Source of the DNA: CAVOEB01 sp965249645
GTDB taxonomy: Bacteria > Pseudomonadota > Alphaproteobacteria > UBA828 > JAPUJA01
Assembly (NCBI GenBank): GCA_965249645.1
Contig: CBDFML010000009.1
Location: 186,001-250,000 of the forward strand
DNA length: 64,000 bases
Direction: 5' to 3'
The notes under the pieces were generated by a model, which was not told the origin of the DNA, did no database searches, and saw only the letters and a program-made list of their open reading frames with translations. Each line of letters begins with the position of its first letter. The stretch's first letter is position 1. The position numbers and the translations under genes are program-made. Below are positions 8,110 to 15,982 of the stretch, piece by piece.

Positions 8110-9713
8110 CCGCAATTATTCATGACGCCGGGTGGATTTGCCCGAGGCGCGCGTTATTGGCCGGGTTGACGTCGGGTTTTCGCGTCGGGTTTTCGGGACG
8201 GGGTTGTGGGTTGATGGTCGGGGTTCATCGGTCGGCATATGCCGCCTCGCTCATGGGCCTCGAGCGGCGATGCAGCCGGCCATCGCGACGAGGGCTGGCC
8301 GATATGGATAGAATGACGGCAGGGCGATCCTGACTCGGGATTTGAGCTCCTCGATGCGCACGGCGATCTTGAGGAAGGCGCGGCAGATGGTTTCGAACGT
8401 CGCCTTGCGCCAGAGGGATTTCCGGGGCGCGGCGTGGCGCAGCTGATGCAGCAGCCAATAGGCGCCGCTGTGCAGGAACAGCCGGAACTGGTTGGCTTCC
8501 CAGCGGTGGCACGACGTGCGGTCGGACTTGGTGTAGAGCTTCATCTCCTTGATCATGTTTTCCATCCGGCCGCGGGCGCAGTAGACCTTCTCATAGAGCA
8601 GCTTGGAGCGGCCGCTCAGGTTGGTGACGATGAAGCGTATGTCGGACCCTTTCGCCGTGGCCTCGACGCGGGCGATGACGGTGCGCATCCGCGACCAGCT
8701 TTTGGCCTGGTAGCCGGTGCGGAAGAAGCGGCGCACCCGGTCCTTGCGTGAGCGCGCGCGGCGCACGGCCGCGTCCTCGCACCAGGGCTGGCCGATCTCG
8801 CTCAGCCGGGCGTTGCCGGGCAGCCCGAAGATGTAGCCGCAACCCTGGCTTTCCAGCAGTTCCATGACCTCCGGCGTGCCGTAATGGCCATCGCCCCGCA
8901 CGGTAATCTCGACCCGGGGCCAGTTGCGCCGGATGCGGCGGATGACGTGTTTCAGTATCTTGGCCGCCTCTTCTCCGGAGGGCCGCTTGCCGGGGCGCAA
9001 GAGCGAGAGCACCGGCTTGCCCGTGGCGGCCTCGAAGATGTGGATGGGCTGGAAGCAGTACGCGTCGTAATGGGCGTTGAACAGCGCCAGCTGCTGGCCG
9101 CCGTGGACGGTATCGGCGGTATCGTCGATGTCGAGGGTGATGCGGGCGGGAACACGCTCGAAGCTTGCGAGGAACAGATCGATCATCGACAGCCCCATGC
9201 GCGCCAGCGCGCGCCACGACGGCGCGTTCTCGAGGCGCGACAGGGTCGGCTGGCTCATCAGATCGCGACCGCTCTCGGGCAGGCGCCCACAGGCCAGCTT
9301 GAACGCCGGATCGACGCGCAAGACGTCGAGGTCGTCGCAATCCTCGTAGCCACAGGCGATGGCGAACAGCCGGGCCCGGATCATGTCGGCGTAGGAGTGG
9401 GTCGTGCTCGAAGGGTCGCGCTCGTCGGCCACACAGGAGGCCAGCAAGTCGGCAATCCCGAGCCGTCTCTCGATCCCGGGAAACAGCAATACGCCGCCGT
9501 CCGACGACAGCCGCCCGCCGTCGAACCGGGCACACAATTCCTTGCCCGCCACGGGTGACAAGCCGGGGAGATAGGGGATAGTCTCGTTCATGGTGAGCTG
9601 GGTTCTCCGGTTGCCGCGTGATCTGGCTTCAACACCAAAATCATACGGAATCTCAACAGGTTAATCCACGCTCACCAACCATCTCACAGCGCGCCGTGAA
9701 TAATCCGGGCTAG
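8106..9713 (-). mobile_element. IS1380-family insertion sequence
   Basis: About 1.6 kb with one full-length transposase gene. The ends are imperfect inverted repeats: CTAGCCGCAATTATTCATG at the left, and CTAGCCCGGATTATTCACG on the minus strand at the right. CTAG occurs at both edges and is itself a palindrome. It can be read as the 4-bp target duplication, which the clean restoration of the interrupted gene supports; the element proper is then 8110-9709. Confidence 0.85.
8251..9591 (-). CDS. IS1380-family transposase
   Basis: 446 residues, full length for the family. The DDE nuclease core is visible: Asp in ITLDIDDTADT (about residue 153), Asp in VRGDGHYGTPEV (about 232) and Glu in ARGRMENMIKEMK (about 347). 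The N-terminal GRLSSDGGVLLF and SYADMIRARLFAIACGYEDCDDLD blocks are characteristic of IS1380 and related group transposases. The frame is intact and nothing essential seems missing, so the element may still be mobile. It is transcribed against the lysis genes it interrupts. Confidence 0.95.
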   Translation of the reverse strand: MNETIPYLPGLSPVAGKELCARFDGGRLSSDGGVLLFPGIERRLGIADLLASCVADERDPSSTTHSYADMIRARLFAIACGYEDCDDLDVLRVDPAFKLACGRLPESGRDLMSQPTLSRLENAPSWRALARMGLSMIDLFLASFERVPARITLDIDDTADTVHGGQQLALFNAHYDAYCFQPIHIFEAATGKPVLSLLRPGKRPSGEEAAKILKHVIRRIRRNWPRVEITVRGDGHYGTPEVMELLESQGCGYIFGLPGNARLSEIGQPWCEDAAVRRARSRKDRVRRFFRTGYQAKSWSRMRTVIARVEATAKGSDIRFIVTNLSGRSKLLYEKVYCARGRMENMIKEMKLYTKSDRTSCHRWEANQFRLFLHSGAYWLLHQLRHAAPRKSLWRKATFETICRAFLKIAVRIEELKSRVRIALPSFYPYRPALVAMAGCIAARGP

Positions 9714-9720
9714 TCGATAA

Positions 9721-9993
9721 ATGACGCTGATTATCAAACCCGGCGTCCGCGTCCACGGCATCAGCAACGAAATCATCCTCACCATTGCGACAGCCAAGGA
9801 TGTCATCGGCCAGTACGCCGACGACACGGTTATTACGTCCTGCATCGACGGCAGGCACAGTCCCGGCTCCCTGCACTACTCAGGAGACACTGTGGACATC
9901 AGATCCAGAGACATCCCCGAACAGTGGCGTCAGAAGGTGCGCGGCATGTTCGCTGTCGCCACCCGCGCGTTCTGGCCGGCGCTGTTCGGCTGA
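9721..9993 (+). CDS. M15-type peptidase-like lysis protein, short or truncated
   Basis: 90 residues. The core reads RHSPGSLHYSGDTVDIR, the first metal-binding block (His and Asp) of D-Ala-D-Ala carboxypeptidase/VanY-type endolysins. The second block, normally an HLHVEF-like motif near the C-terminus, is absent. The frame ends at 9993 and is followed by 149 bp with no gene. The protein is therefore probably a truncated, inactive remnant, although an unusual short form cannot be ruled out. Its ATG overlaps the reconstructed stop of the preceding gene, so the two were translationally coupled before the IS1380 insertion. Confidence 0.6.
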   Translation: MTLIIKPGVRVHGISNEIILTIATAKDVIGQYADDTVITSCIDGRHSPGSLHYSGDTVDIRSRDIPEQWRQKVRGMFAVATRAFWPALFG

Positions 9994-10142
9994 GGCCGTT
10001 CGGCGGCTGACGCCGCTCGCGGCCGTCTTCCGCCGCATCTTCCCCACGCACCGATCCCACCGCCAGCCGTCCGCACGGACCCCATCGTGCGCACGCCGGA
10101 GGCCGGGGCCGGCTTCACCCTCAACCCAATGGGAGGTTCGTC

Positions 10143-10607
10143 ATGCTGACCCTGCTTGGCAGTCTGCTGGGATTCGCCACCAGCGCCATTCCCGACATCA
10201 TGGCCTTGTTCCGCGAGCGCGCCGACCGCCAACACGAGCTCGCCGTGCTCGACCGCCAGATGGAGCAGATGCGACTCGGCCACACCCAGCGCCTCGAGGA
10301 GATCGAGGTCAACGCCGACATCGCAGAGTCGAAGGCCCTCTACAAGCACGATGCAGCGCTGGGCGGCAGCAGCCGATGGGTCGACGCCCTCCGAGCCTCG
10401 GTCCGCCCGTTGATCACCTACGCCTTCTTCATCCTGTTTGCGGCCGTCAAGGGCTCCGGCCTCTATCTGCTGATCGTGGTCGAGGGCCTGCTCATCGCCG
10501 AGGCGCTGCCGCGCATCTGGGATGCCGAGACCCAGGCGCTGTTCGCCGCCGTGATGAGCTTCTGGTTCGGCAACCGCACCCTCTCCAAGCTCCGCGAGCG
10601 GCGCTGA
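10143..10607 (+). CDS. Phage-type holin, 3-TM family
   Basis: 154 residues. A short hydrophobic start (LLGSLLGFATSAIPDIM) leads into a charged helical segment (ERADRQHELAVLDRQMEQM...) and then two closely spaced hydrophobic helices (LITYAFFILFAAVKG and GLYLLIVVEGLLIAEALP). This is the layout of the holin family found in alphaproteobacterial prophages and gene transfer agents. The protein would form lesions in the inner membrane that release or trigger the endolysin. GGGAGG lies six bases before the ATG. It ends four bases before the lysozyme gene, the expected holin-endolysin pair. Confidence 0.75.
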   Translation: MLTLLGSLLGFATSAIPDIMALFRERADRQHELAVLDRQMEQMRLGHTQRLEEIEVNADIAESKALYKHDAALGGSSRWVDALRASVRPLITYAFFILFAAVKGSGLYLLIVVEGLLIAEALPRIWDAETQALFAAVMSFWFGNRTLSKLRERR

Positions 10608-10611
10608 GGCC

Positions 10612-11052
10612 ATGCGCCACGTTACCGACGAAGGCCTCGCACTGATCAAGCGCTTCGAGGGCTTCGCGCCCGAGATCTATGTCTGCCTGGGCGGCTGGCC
10701 CACTATCGGCTACGGCCACGTCGTGCGCGACGACGAGCGCGAGCGGTTCGCGGACGGCATCGACGAGGCGGAAGCCGAGGAGCTGCTGTGCCGCGACGTC
10801 GAGGCCGCCGAGCGCGCCGTGCTGCGGCTGATAGGCGTGCCGCTCGAGGACGGCCGGTTCGATGCGCTCGGCTCCTTTGCGTTCAATCTCGGCGCCGGCG
10901 CGTTGCAGCGTTCGACGCTTAGGCGTAAGGTCAATCGCGAGGAGCATGACGCGGTGCCGGACGAGTTCCGGCGCTGGGTCTGGGCCGGCGGGCGAAAGCT
11001 GAAAGGGCTGGTGCGGCGGCGCGAGGCGGAGGCGAGGCTCTATGCGGGGTAG
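10612..11052 (+). CDS. GH24 phage lysozyme (endolysin)
   Basis: 146 residues with the T4-type muramidase core. Glu16 (KRFEGF), Cys25 and Thr31 (GWPTIGYGH) occupy the Glu-Asp-Thr positions, with cysteine in place of aspartate as in some lambdoid endolysins. There is no obvious signal peptide, so release would depend on the adjacent holin. The second half holds the usual SFAFNLGAGALQRSTL and EFRRWVWAGGRKLKGLVRRREAE blocks. A second, truncated copy of the last 36 residues occurs at 14502-14614. Confidence 0.9.
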   Translation: MRHVTDEGLALIKRFEGFAPEIYVCLGGWPTIGYGHVVRDDERERFADGIDEAEAEELLCRDVEAAERAVLRLIGVPLEDGRFDALGSFAFNLGAGALQRSTLRRKVNREEHDAVPDEFRRWVWAGGRKLKGLVRRREAEARLYAG

Positions 11053-11250
11053 GACAGGGAGCGTGACGCGGCTGCGGATGCTCGGTCGATCGGTCATCAC
11101 TCCTAACGCAATCAATTGATACGAGCCCAGTCAACAGCTCACGTCACAGTGACGGGTTCGCCCGTGAACGCATCTAGTCGTTCGGGGCAGGCCACGCTGG
11201 CGCGGCTCCGTGTCAATCAGCCTGTCCGACACAAGGGGCCCAGTCCAAAA

Positions 11251-11272
11251 TTGACAATGCATGTAGTGTCAA
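11251..11272 (+). promoter_or_regulatory. Imperfect 22-bp palindrome, possible operator over a -35 box
   Basis: TTGACA at 11251 and TGTCAA ending at 11272 form the arms of a dyad, with CATG near the centre; 18 of 22 positions are symmetric. TTGACA is also a consensus -35 hexamer, though no good -10 lies 17 bases on. The site is 21 bp upstream of the leader ORF, so it could control the autotransporter unit. Confidence 0.45.
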
Positions 11273-11293
11273 AGCATGTTTAGGAGGAGAAGC

Positions 11294-11338
11294 ATGTCTA
11301 TACGGAGAATTCCGATGCCGGTCGGCGGTGCAGAATGA
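11294..11338 (+). CDS. 14-residue leader peptide ORF upstream of the autotransporter
   Basis: ATG at 11294 is preceded by AGGAGGAG, one of the strongest ribosome-binding sites in the window. The ORF encodes MSIRRIPMPVGGAE and stops in TGA overlapping an ATG at 11335 (ATGA). That ATG is in frame with the autotransporter. It may be a coupling leader or part of an attenuator. Whether the peptide itself has a role cannot be told from sequence. Confidence 0.45.
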   Translation: MSIRRIPMPVGGAE

Positions 11339-11382
11339 AATCACGACGAGCCTCGCAACGGCTCGCTCCGGTGTGTAGATCC

Positions 11383-11407
11383 AAGCCCGCTGCGCAACAG
11401 CGGGCTT
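11383..11407 (+). promoter_or_regulatory. Strong hairpin in the autotransporter leader
   Basis: AAGCCCGCTG and CAGCGGGCTT form a perfect 10-bp stem around a 5-base loop. There is no T tract after it, so it is not a standard terminator. It lies between the leader ORF and the GTG start at 11431, where it could limit ribosome passage or act as an attenuator. Two copies of GGAGACTACG follow directly. Confidence 0.5.
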
Positions 11408-11430
11408 CCGGAGACTACGGGAGACTACGA

Positions 11431-13767
11431 GTGTCGGATACGGTGAAACGCGCGACTCTGCTCATTGCTCTAAATCGAAGCCCCCATCGCTGTGGCTGGG
11501 CCATCGGCCTGCTGGCCGGCGCCGCGGCATGGCTCGCGGCACCATATGCATCGCAGGCGGCCGACGAATGCGGCGCGGCTCCTGCCGGCGGCGGCACGAT
11601 CCTGTGCGACGAGAACTCCTACACTCCCGAGACCGACGGCAACATTGTTTACGAGCTGAGCGGGGACGACGACTATCGGATCGTGATTCGCGGCCTCGAC
11701 GAGGGCAACGGCGTCGTAATCGACGACGACGTGGATGGATCTCATGACTATTTTCCGACAAGACCCAATGCTGTCTGGATCGATCACAGTGGTCCGGGAT
11801 CCCTGTCGGGCCTGATCTCTGGAGTCGAACTGACCACGACCGGCGAAAGTGCTGGCGCTGACCAGAGGGGCCTCAATTTCACGCTCTATTCGGATAGCAA
11901 GGACATCTCCGAAACCCGGCGCGACCTTTCCGTGAAGGTCGAGAACAGCCTGTTCAAGACCTACGCGCGAGCGATCAATGTCGTTCATGTCGGAACCGGC
12001 ACCGTCACCGTCGAGGTCGAGGACACGCGGATCCGGACCATTGGCCCGAGCGGCCACGGCATCGTCGGCTGGCATGACGCGAACGGCGATGTCTTTGTCA
12101 CGGCCCAGCGGGTCGATATCGAGACCGTGGACGGTTACGGCGTGGCCGGGTTCGTGTGGAATTCCACCAAGTACAACCAGGTTCCCGACCCGGGGGACAA
12201 GAGGATAGTGCTCGATGTAAGGGATTCGGACATTCGTATTGCTGGCGCCGGTCGGGGTGGACTTTACGGACGGCACCAGGGTTCGGGCAGGGTCGACGTC
12301 CTCCTGAGCGGCAGCTCCGTCTCCACGACCGGCGATGATGCTTACGGCATGTTTATCCGGCACACGGATAATACGCTCACAGTGGACGGGCCCGGCAATC
12401 TGGATATCGCGATCAACTTCGTCGACAGCCAGTTAGCCACCGAGACCGCGCACGCGATCGTTATTGATCGCGCAGATCCAGACAGCAGCGGTGCCAACCG
12501 GATTCGGATCGGCCCCAATTCTGAGGTTCGGGCCGGCGGCACCGGTGTCGGAATTCTCGTGCAGGGCGCCGCAGGCAGCGCCGCAAGCAGCACCGTCACG
12601 ATCGACGGTTTGTTAGCCGCGGAATCAGGGCTCGCCGTGCAGCACCAGGCCGGAGACCTGGACGTCCATATCCGCGACAGCGGCAGGGTCGAGGGCGTAA
12701 TCATCAACGAGCAGGGATACGAGACCATTATCCGGGTGAGCCAGGATGTGCTCGTCCGGAACAACGTGATTCTGAGGTCGATTGGCGCTGCGGGTCCATT
12801 CGACACGACGGTCGGTACCACGGACGTGCCTGGTTTCAGCGGCTTTACCTTTAGTAGCGTCTTCGGTCCGCGCGCGGCGGTCTACGAGGCCCTGCCGGGT
12901 ATTCTGCTGCGCCTGAATGGCCAGCCCGGTTCTGCCGAAGGGAGGATGCGTGCGCCGGAGACCCCTATGTGGCTCCAGCTCGATGCCGGGGTGGGATCGT
13001 ACGAGGCCGATCGCGCCACCGTCGGCGCCGAATTCAACGTGGACCGCTTTAGCCTGGAGGTCGGAACGGACGTCCCGCTGTACGAAGGCCTGACCGGCAC
13101 GATCGGGGTGCGACTGGTGTCGGGCTCGGCCGATGTGTCGGCGCCGACCGGCGGCGGCAACATCGACGCGTCTGGCTACGGGCTCTTCGCCGGCCTCTCC
13201 TGGCAAGGAGCGGCCGGCTTCTACGCGGACGGCAGCCTGTCTGCGACTTGGTTCAACCTGGAGGCCGCCTCGGATGTGCGCGGCACGCTCAAGCAGGACA
13301 TCGGTGCGCAGATCCACTCCTTCTATTTCGAGGCGGGTCAGCGACTCGTCGTGGACAAGAGGATAACCCTGAGGCCCCGAGCGTGGCTGAGCCGCTCGGA
13401 TGTGTCGGTGGATCGCTTCACGGACGCGGTGGGCGCCCGGGTCTCGCTCGCGGATGCGGACCGGATCACGGGAGGCGTCGGTGGGGTGATCGAGACCGAA
13501 TGGAGTGTTATAGGCAGCCGGGAGGGAGAGACGCTGTCGCTACGAGGTTCCCTGGATGTGGAGAAGACACTCAGCGGTGACGAGACGGCGGTTGGAGTAT
13601 CCGGCACGAAGTTGACGTCAAAGGCTCCGGACAACAAGGTGCTCTTGGGCGCGGGCGTAAGCTGGCATCGGGACGGCTTCACCCTTGGAGCCGAGGTCCG
13701 CGCCTCGGGAGTGGGGTCGAAAGACAGAGACCTCGGAGGCTACCTCAGTCTCGGGATAACGTTTTAG
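11431..13767 (+). CDS. Autotransporter with beta-helix-like passenger and C-terminal barrel
   Basis: 778 residues from the GTG at 11431, which has GGGAG seven bases upstream; the frame is open back to an ATG at 11335 coupled to the leader ORF. The signal peptide ends near ASQA|AD. The passenger (about residues 45-480) is rich in short Gly/Asp/Val repeats such as VEVEDTRIRTIGPSGHGIVG, suggesting a right-handed beta-helix exposed on the surface. The last 270 residues form an autotransporter barrel with alternating strands, ending LSLGITF with a terminal phenylalanine for BAM recognition. Host function (adhesion, esterase, other) is not visible. It lies inside the tRNA island, downstream of the phage lysis genes. 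Confidence 0.8.
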   Translation: MSDTVKRATLLIALNRSPHRCGWAIGLLAGAAAWLAAPYASQAADECGAAPAGGGTILCDENSYTPETDGNIVYELSGDDDYRIVIRGLDEGNGVVIDDDVDGSHDYFPTRPNAVWIDHSGPGSLSGLISGVELTTTGESAGADQRGLNFTLYSDSKDISETRRDLSVKVENSLFKTYARAINVVHVGTGTVTVEVEDTRIRTIGPSGHGIVGWHDANGDVFVTAQRVDIETVDGYGVAGFVWNSTKYNQVPDPGDKRIVLDVRDSDIRIAGAGRGGLYGRHQGSGRVDVLLSGSSVSTTGDDAYGMFIRHTDNTLTVDGPGNLDIAINFVDSQLATETAHAIVIDRADPDSSGANRIRIGPNSEVRAGGTGVGILVQGAAGSAASSTVTIDGLLAAESGLAVQHQAGDLDVHIRDSGRVEGVIINEQGYETIIRVSQDVLVRNNVILRSIGAAGPFDTTVGTTDVPGFSGFTFSSVFGPRAAVYEALPGILLRLNGQPGSAEGRMRAPETPMWLQLDAGVGSYEADRATVGAEFNVDRFSLEVGTDVPLYEGLTGTIGVRLVSGSADVSAPTGGGNIDASGYGLFAGLSWQGAAGFYADGSLSATWFNLEAASDVRGTLKQDIGAQIHSFYFEAGQRLVVDKRITLRPRAWLSRSDVSVDRFTDAVGARVSLADADRITGGVGGVIETEWSVIGSREGETLSLRGSLDVEKTLSGDETAVGVSGTKLTSKAPDNKVLLGAGVSWHRDGFTLGAEVRASGVGSKDRDLGGYLSLGITF

Positions 13768-13850
13768 AGCGTATTTCTATCTGACCGAATCGAAGTGAGT
13801 TCCCAAGGATTTGATCCTGCGAATCACGGTGTCCCCCGGCAAGGAGGCTG

Positions 13851-13983
13851 ATGGATACGGCGGAAGCACTTTCCCTTGATCTTCGACTTCGGGTCTTTGC
13901 GGCCGTTACCGAGGGCGCGAGCCACCCGGGCTGGTGCGGCGCGCTTCGGTGTGAGCGCCCCGAGCGTCAGCCGCTGGTGTTAA
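13851..13983 (+). pseudogene. IS630-type transposase N-terminal fragment, frameshifted
   Basis: AAGGAGG precedes an ATG, and the product begins MDTAEALSLDLRLRVFAAV, the usual IS630 start. The helix-turn-helix continues in another frame as RFGVSAPSVSRW and then stops. Only about 44 codons of the roughly 340-residue transposase remain. It is a dead remnant. Confidence 0.55.
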
Positions 13984-14043
13984 CGGCGGCCCAATAGTTG
14001 TCTACGCGAGGCGGCCGGGCGGTCCCGTCGCGGCGTCGCGAAA

Positions 14044-14397
14044 TTGCACCACCTATGTCCCCTCAGTTCTGGCCTCGCATGCGTCGACGGACGCCTGGAG
14101 CGCCGGAAAAACACTCAGGACCGGAGCGTGTTCTATGGCTGCTCGCACTACCCGTATTGCGAGCACACGCAGCCCGCCTGTCCCCATTGCGGAACAGGAT
14201 TACCAGTCAAGACCGACGGAGTCGTCCGTTGCCGTGACTGGGGTCAGACCGTTCAGGAATGTCCGGCCTGCGACGGATGGCCGCGAACCACGACGGGAAA
14301 ATACGAGACGTTTCTAGGCTGCTCAAACTGGCCCGACTGTGACTACACGATAAACATCCAGCGAGGGCGCCATGGATCGCGACCTCGCCTACGATGA
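14044..14397 (+). pseudogene. C-terminal zinc-finger fragment of a DNA helicase/topoisomerase-like protein
   Basis: The open frame encodes about 117 residues with three C4-type zinc-ribbon units like those at the end of topoisomerase I and of HelD-type helicases. Examples are FYGCSHYPYCEH, CPHCGTGLPVKTDGVVRCRDWG and CPACDGW...FLGCSNWPDCDYT. No helicase or topoisomerase core lies upstream, where an IS630 fragment sits instead, and there is no good start or ribosome-binding site. This is best read as the tail of a lost gene. Confidence 0.55.
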
Positions 14398-14501
14398 TCG
14401 AATTCAGGCAGCGGACGCGGCGGTAGGCTCCCTAACTAACCACGCTAACGTGGATCGGGTTCAGCGACGCCGATGAATGCTGCGTTTCTCCGGCGAAACC
14501 C

Positions 14502-14614
14502 ATGCAGGACCTCCACCTGCCGACCGAGTTCCGGCGCTGGGTGTTTGCAGGCGGGCGCAGGCTCAAGGGGCTGGTCCGGCGGCGGGAGGCGGAGGCGGGA
14601 CTCTATGGCGGCTA
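14502..14614 (+). pseudogene. Truncated second copy of the GH24 lysozyme C-terminus
   Basis: The frame encodes TEFRRWVFAGGRRLKGLVRRREAE and ends AGLYGG. It matches the end of the lysozyme at 10612-11052 closely but with several substitutions. All catalytic residues are missing. It shows that a second, related prophage once occupied the island or that part of the cassette was duplicated. Confidence 0.75.
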
Positions 14615-14708
14615 AGGTAGGTTGTGATGGACGTGCCACAGCTCTGGATGCTCGGCCGGTCGTCACGAAGCTCGTCATGCAGATCGGTACAGACCCTGCC
14701 GGAGTCGA

Positions 14709-15524
14709 TCAGCAGCTTGGCGACGGTGTTGATCCATCCTCATTGGGAGCCTCTTCATCCGTATAGACAAGCTCGAACGCGCTTTCGAGGATTCCCAGCC
14801 AGAGTTTCCGATCTTTCGATGGCCAAGGGTTTCCGGCGTCTGGAAGTCGATCAATCAGGCCCCTAATGATGGGATCGAGTCGAGGAGGCAGACCGCCATT
14901 GTCATCTCCGCCACCCCTCTTGGGTTCAGGGTCGGGCTCGCCGGTCGGTTCCTTCTGACCGTAGTCATCCGTTGACCGAAACGCCGGCTCAATGAAGATT
15001 CCGCTCTCCGGATCGATGAATTGTGCGGCCTGGACCGATTTGACAAAAACTTGGCGTGCGCGCTCCGCTTGCTTTGGTGCCACACCGAGATTCGTCACCA
15101 TGCGCTCCAACGCGGCGGCCGGCGGGAGAACGTGTCCCTTCCGTTCCTCATACATCTGTTGAAACAATTGGATGTTGAGGAACGCTCGCACTTTTGCCCT
15201 ATCCGACCCTTCAGCGCTCAGCACCTCATTGCCCAGGTTGGTCAGCTTTACGCGCCCTCCGCGCACAGTCTCGATGAATTTGAACAAGCGCGCCGCCGAA
15301 TATCGCGAACGGAATGTGCCCCCACTGGCACTCTGCCCCATCCAAGCCGCCAGCTGATCCACTTCACATTCGTTGCCTGCCCTGCTGTTGATCATGCGGA
15401 CAAGCTCGACTGCACTCCCCAAATCACTATAGGGAAACCCGATCGTAGAACGCTGTCGCTTGCGCTTCTCCGTTTCGACCTCGGCGCCTTCAGCCTTAAT
15501 CGTTTCGATCTCATCCGCGCCCAT
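14709..15524 (-). CDS. Conserved-looking protein of unknown function behind twin operators
   Basis: 271 residues from the ATG at 15524, which has AAGGAG seven bases upstream (the frame extends to 15545). I do not recognise it with confidence. Residues 1-25 are charged. Two mainly helical blocks follow: GFPYSDLGSAVELVRMINSRAG...AAWMGQSASGGTFRSRYSAARLFKFIE, and a second including TLQLFQQMYEE-like helices and GVAPKQAERARQVFVKSVQAAQFID. The pattern resembles paired winged-helix units, as in some DUF5343-like proteins. A Gly/Asp/Pro-rich linker leads to a short helical tail. DNA binding is inference. The two palindromes just upstream suggest regulated, perhaps self-regulated, expression. Confidence 0.6.
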   Translation of the reverse strand: MGADEIETIKAEGAEVETEKRKRQRSTIGFPYSDLGSAVELVRMINSRAGNECEVDQLAAWMGQSASGGTFRSRYSAARLFKFIETVRGGRVKLTNLGNEVLSAEGSDRAKVRAFLNIQLFQQMYEERKGHVLPPAAALERMVTNLGVAPKQAERARQVFVKSVQAAQFIDPESGIFIEPAFRSTDDYGQKEPTGEPDPEPKRGGGDDNGGLPPRLDPIIRGLIDRLPDAGNPWPSKDRKLWLGILESAFELVYTDEEAPNEDGSTPSPSC

Positions 15525-15599
15525 ATCCGGTCTCCTTCCGACCATCTCCAGTCACAACCTGCATGCCTTCTACATGAGTCTAGATATAATAACAAGTGA

Positions 15600-15637
15600 A
15601 ATGGGAAATTTCCCATTGAAAGGGGAAATTTCCCATT
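15600..15637 (-). promoter_or_regulatory. Two palindromic operators, 20 bp apart, upstream of the unknown gene
   Basis: The first box, AATGGGAAATTTCCCATT at 15600-15617, is a perfect 18-bp palindrome. The second, AAGGGGAAATTTCCCATT at 15620-15637, differs by one base. Their centres are 20 bp apart, about two helical turns, so two dimers would sit on the same face. Just downstream on the minus strand is TTATTATAT, a plausible -10, so the boxes would cover the -35 region of the 271-residue gene's promoter. Confidence 0.65.
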
Positions 15638-15701
15638 CTTTGGTACCGAAGGGCAACATCATTCTTGCAAAAAAGGCGGGAATCATCGGCACGAGCGTGA
15701 C

Positions 15702-15982
15702 TGTCAATGGCGGAGCAAAAAGGGACCACCGTGGCGGTGTAAGAAGGGACCACTTGGCGGCTGCGGGCTTGTCCCCGTAGTCCATGGGAGGGCCCCGCGT
15801 GCGACGCGGCGTGCCCTCAACAGGCCGACGCGGCGGCGCACGCGGGAGGGACCTGTGGGCCCACGGGGTCAAGCGTGGGCTGGGTGGTCGGTTCAGTTCG
15901 CCGTCGGGGTTTGACGCCTGCGGCTCTGGTTGAGCCTGTAGCTCTCGCCATTCATCTCGAGGATGTTGACGTGGTGGGTGAG
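15702..15982 (-). mobile_element. IS21 right-end remnant, inverted copy
   Basis: 281 bases repeat 7084-7364 in the opposite orientation with one mismatch noticed by eye. They cover the last 30 codons of istB and the right terminus. The match stops abruptly at 15982 inside istB, where a different coding sequence begins. The near identity shows that this copy and the intact IS21 separated recently. Confidence 0.9.
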
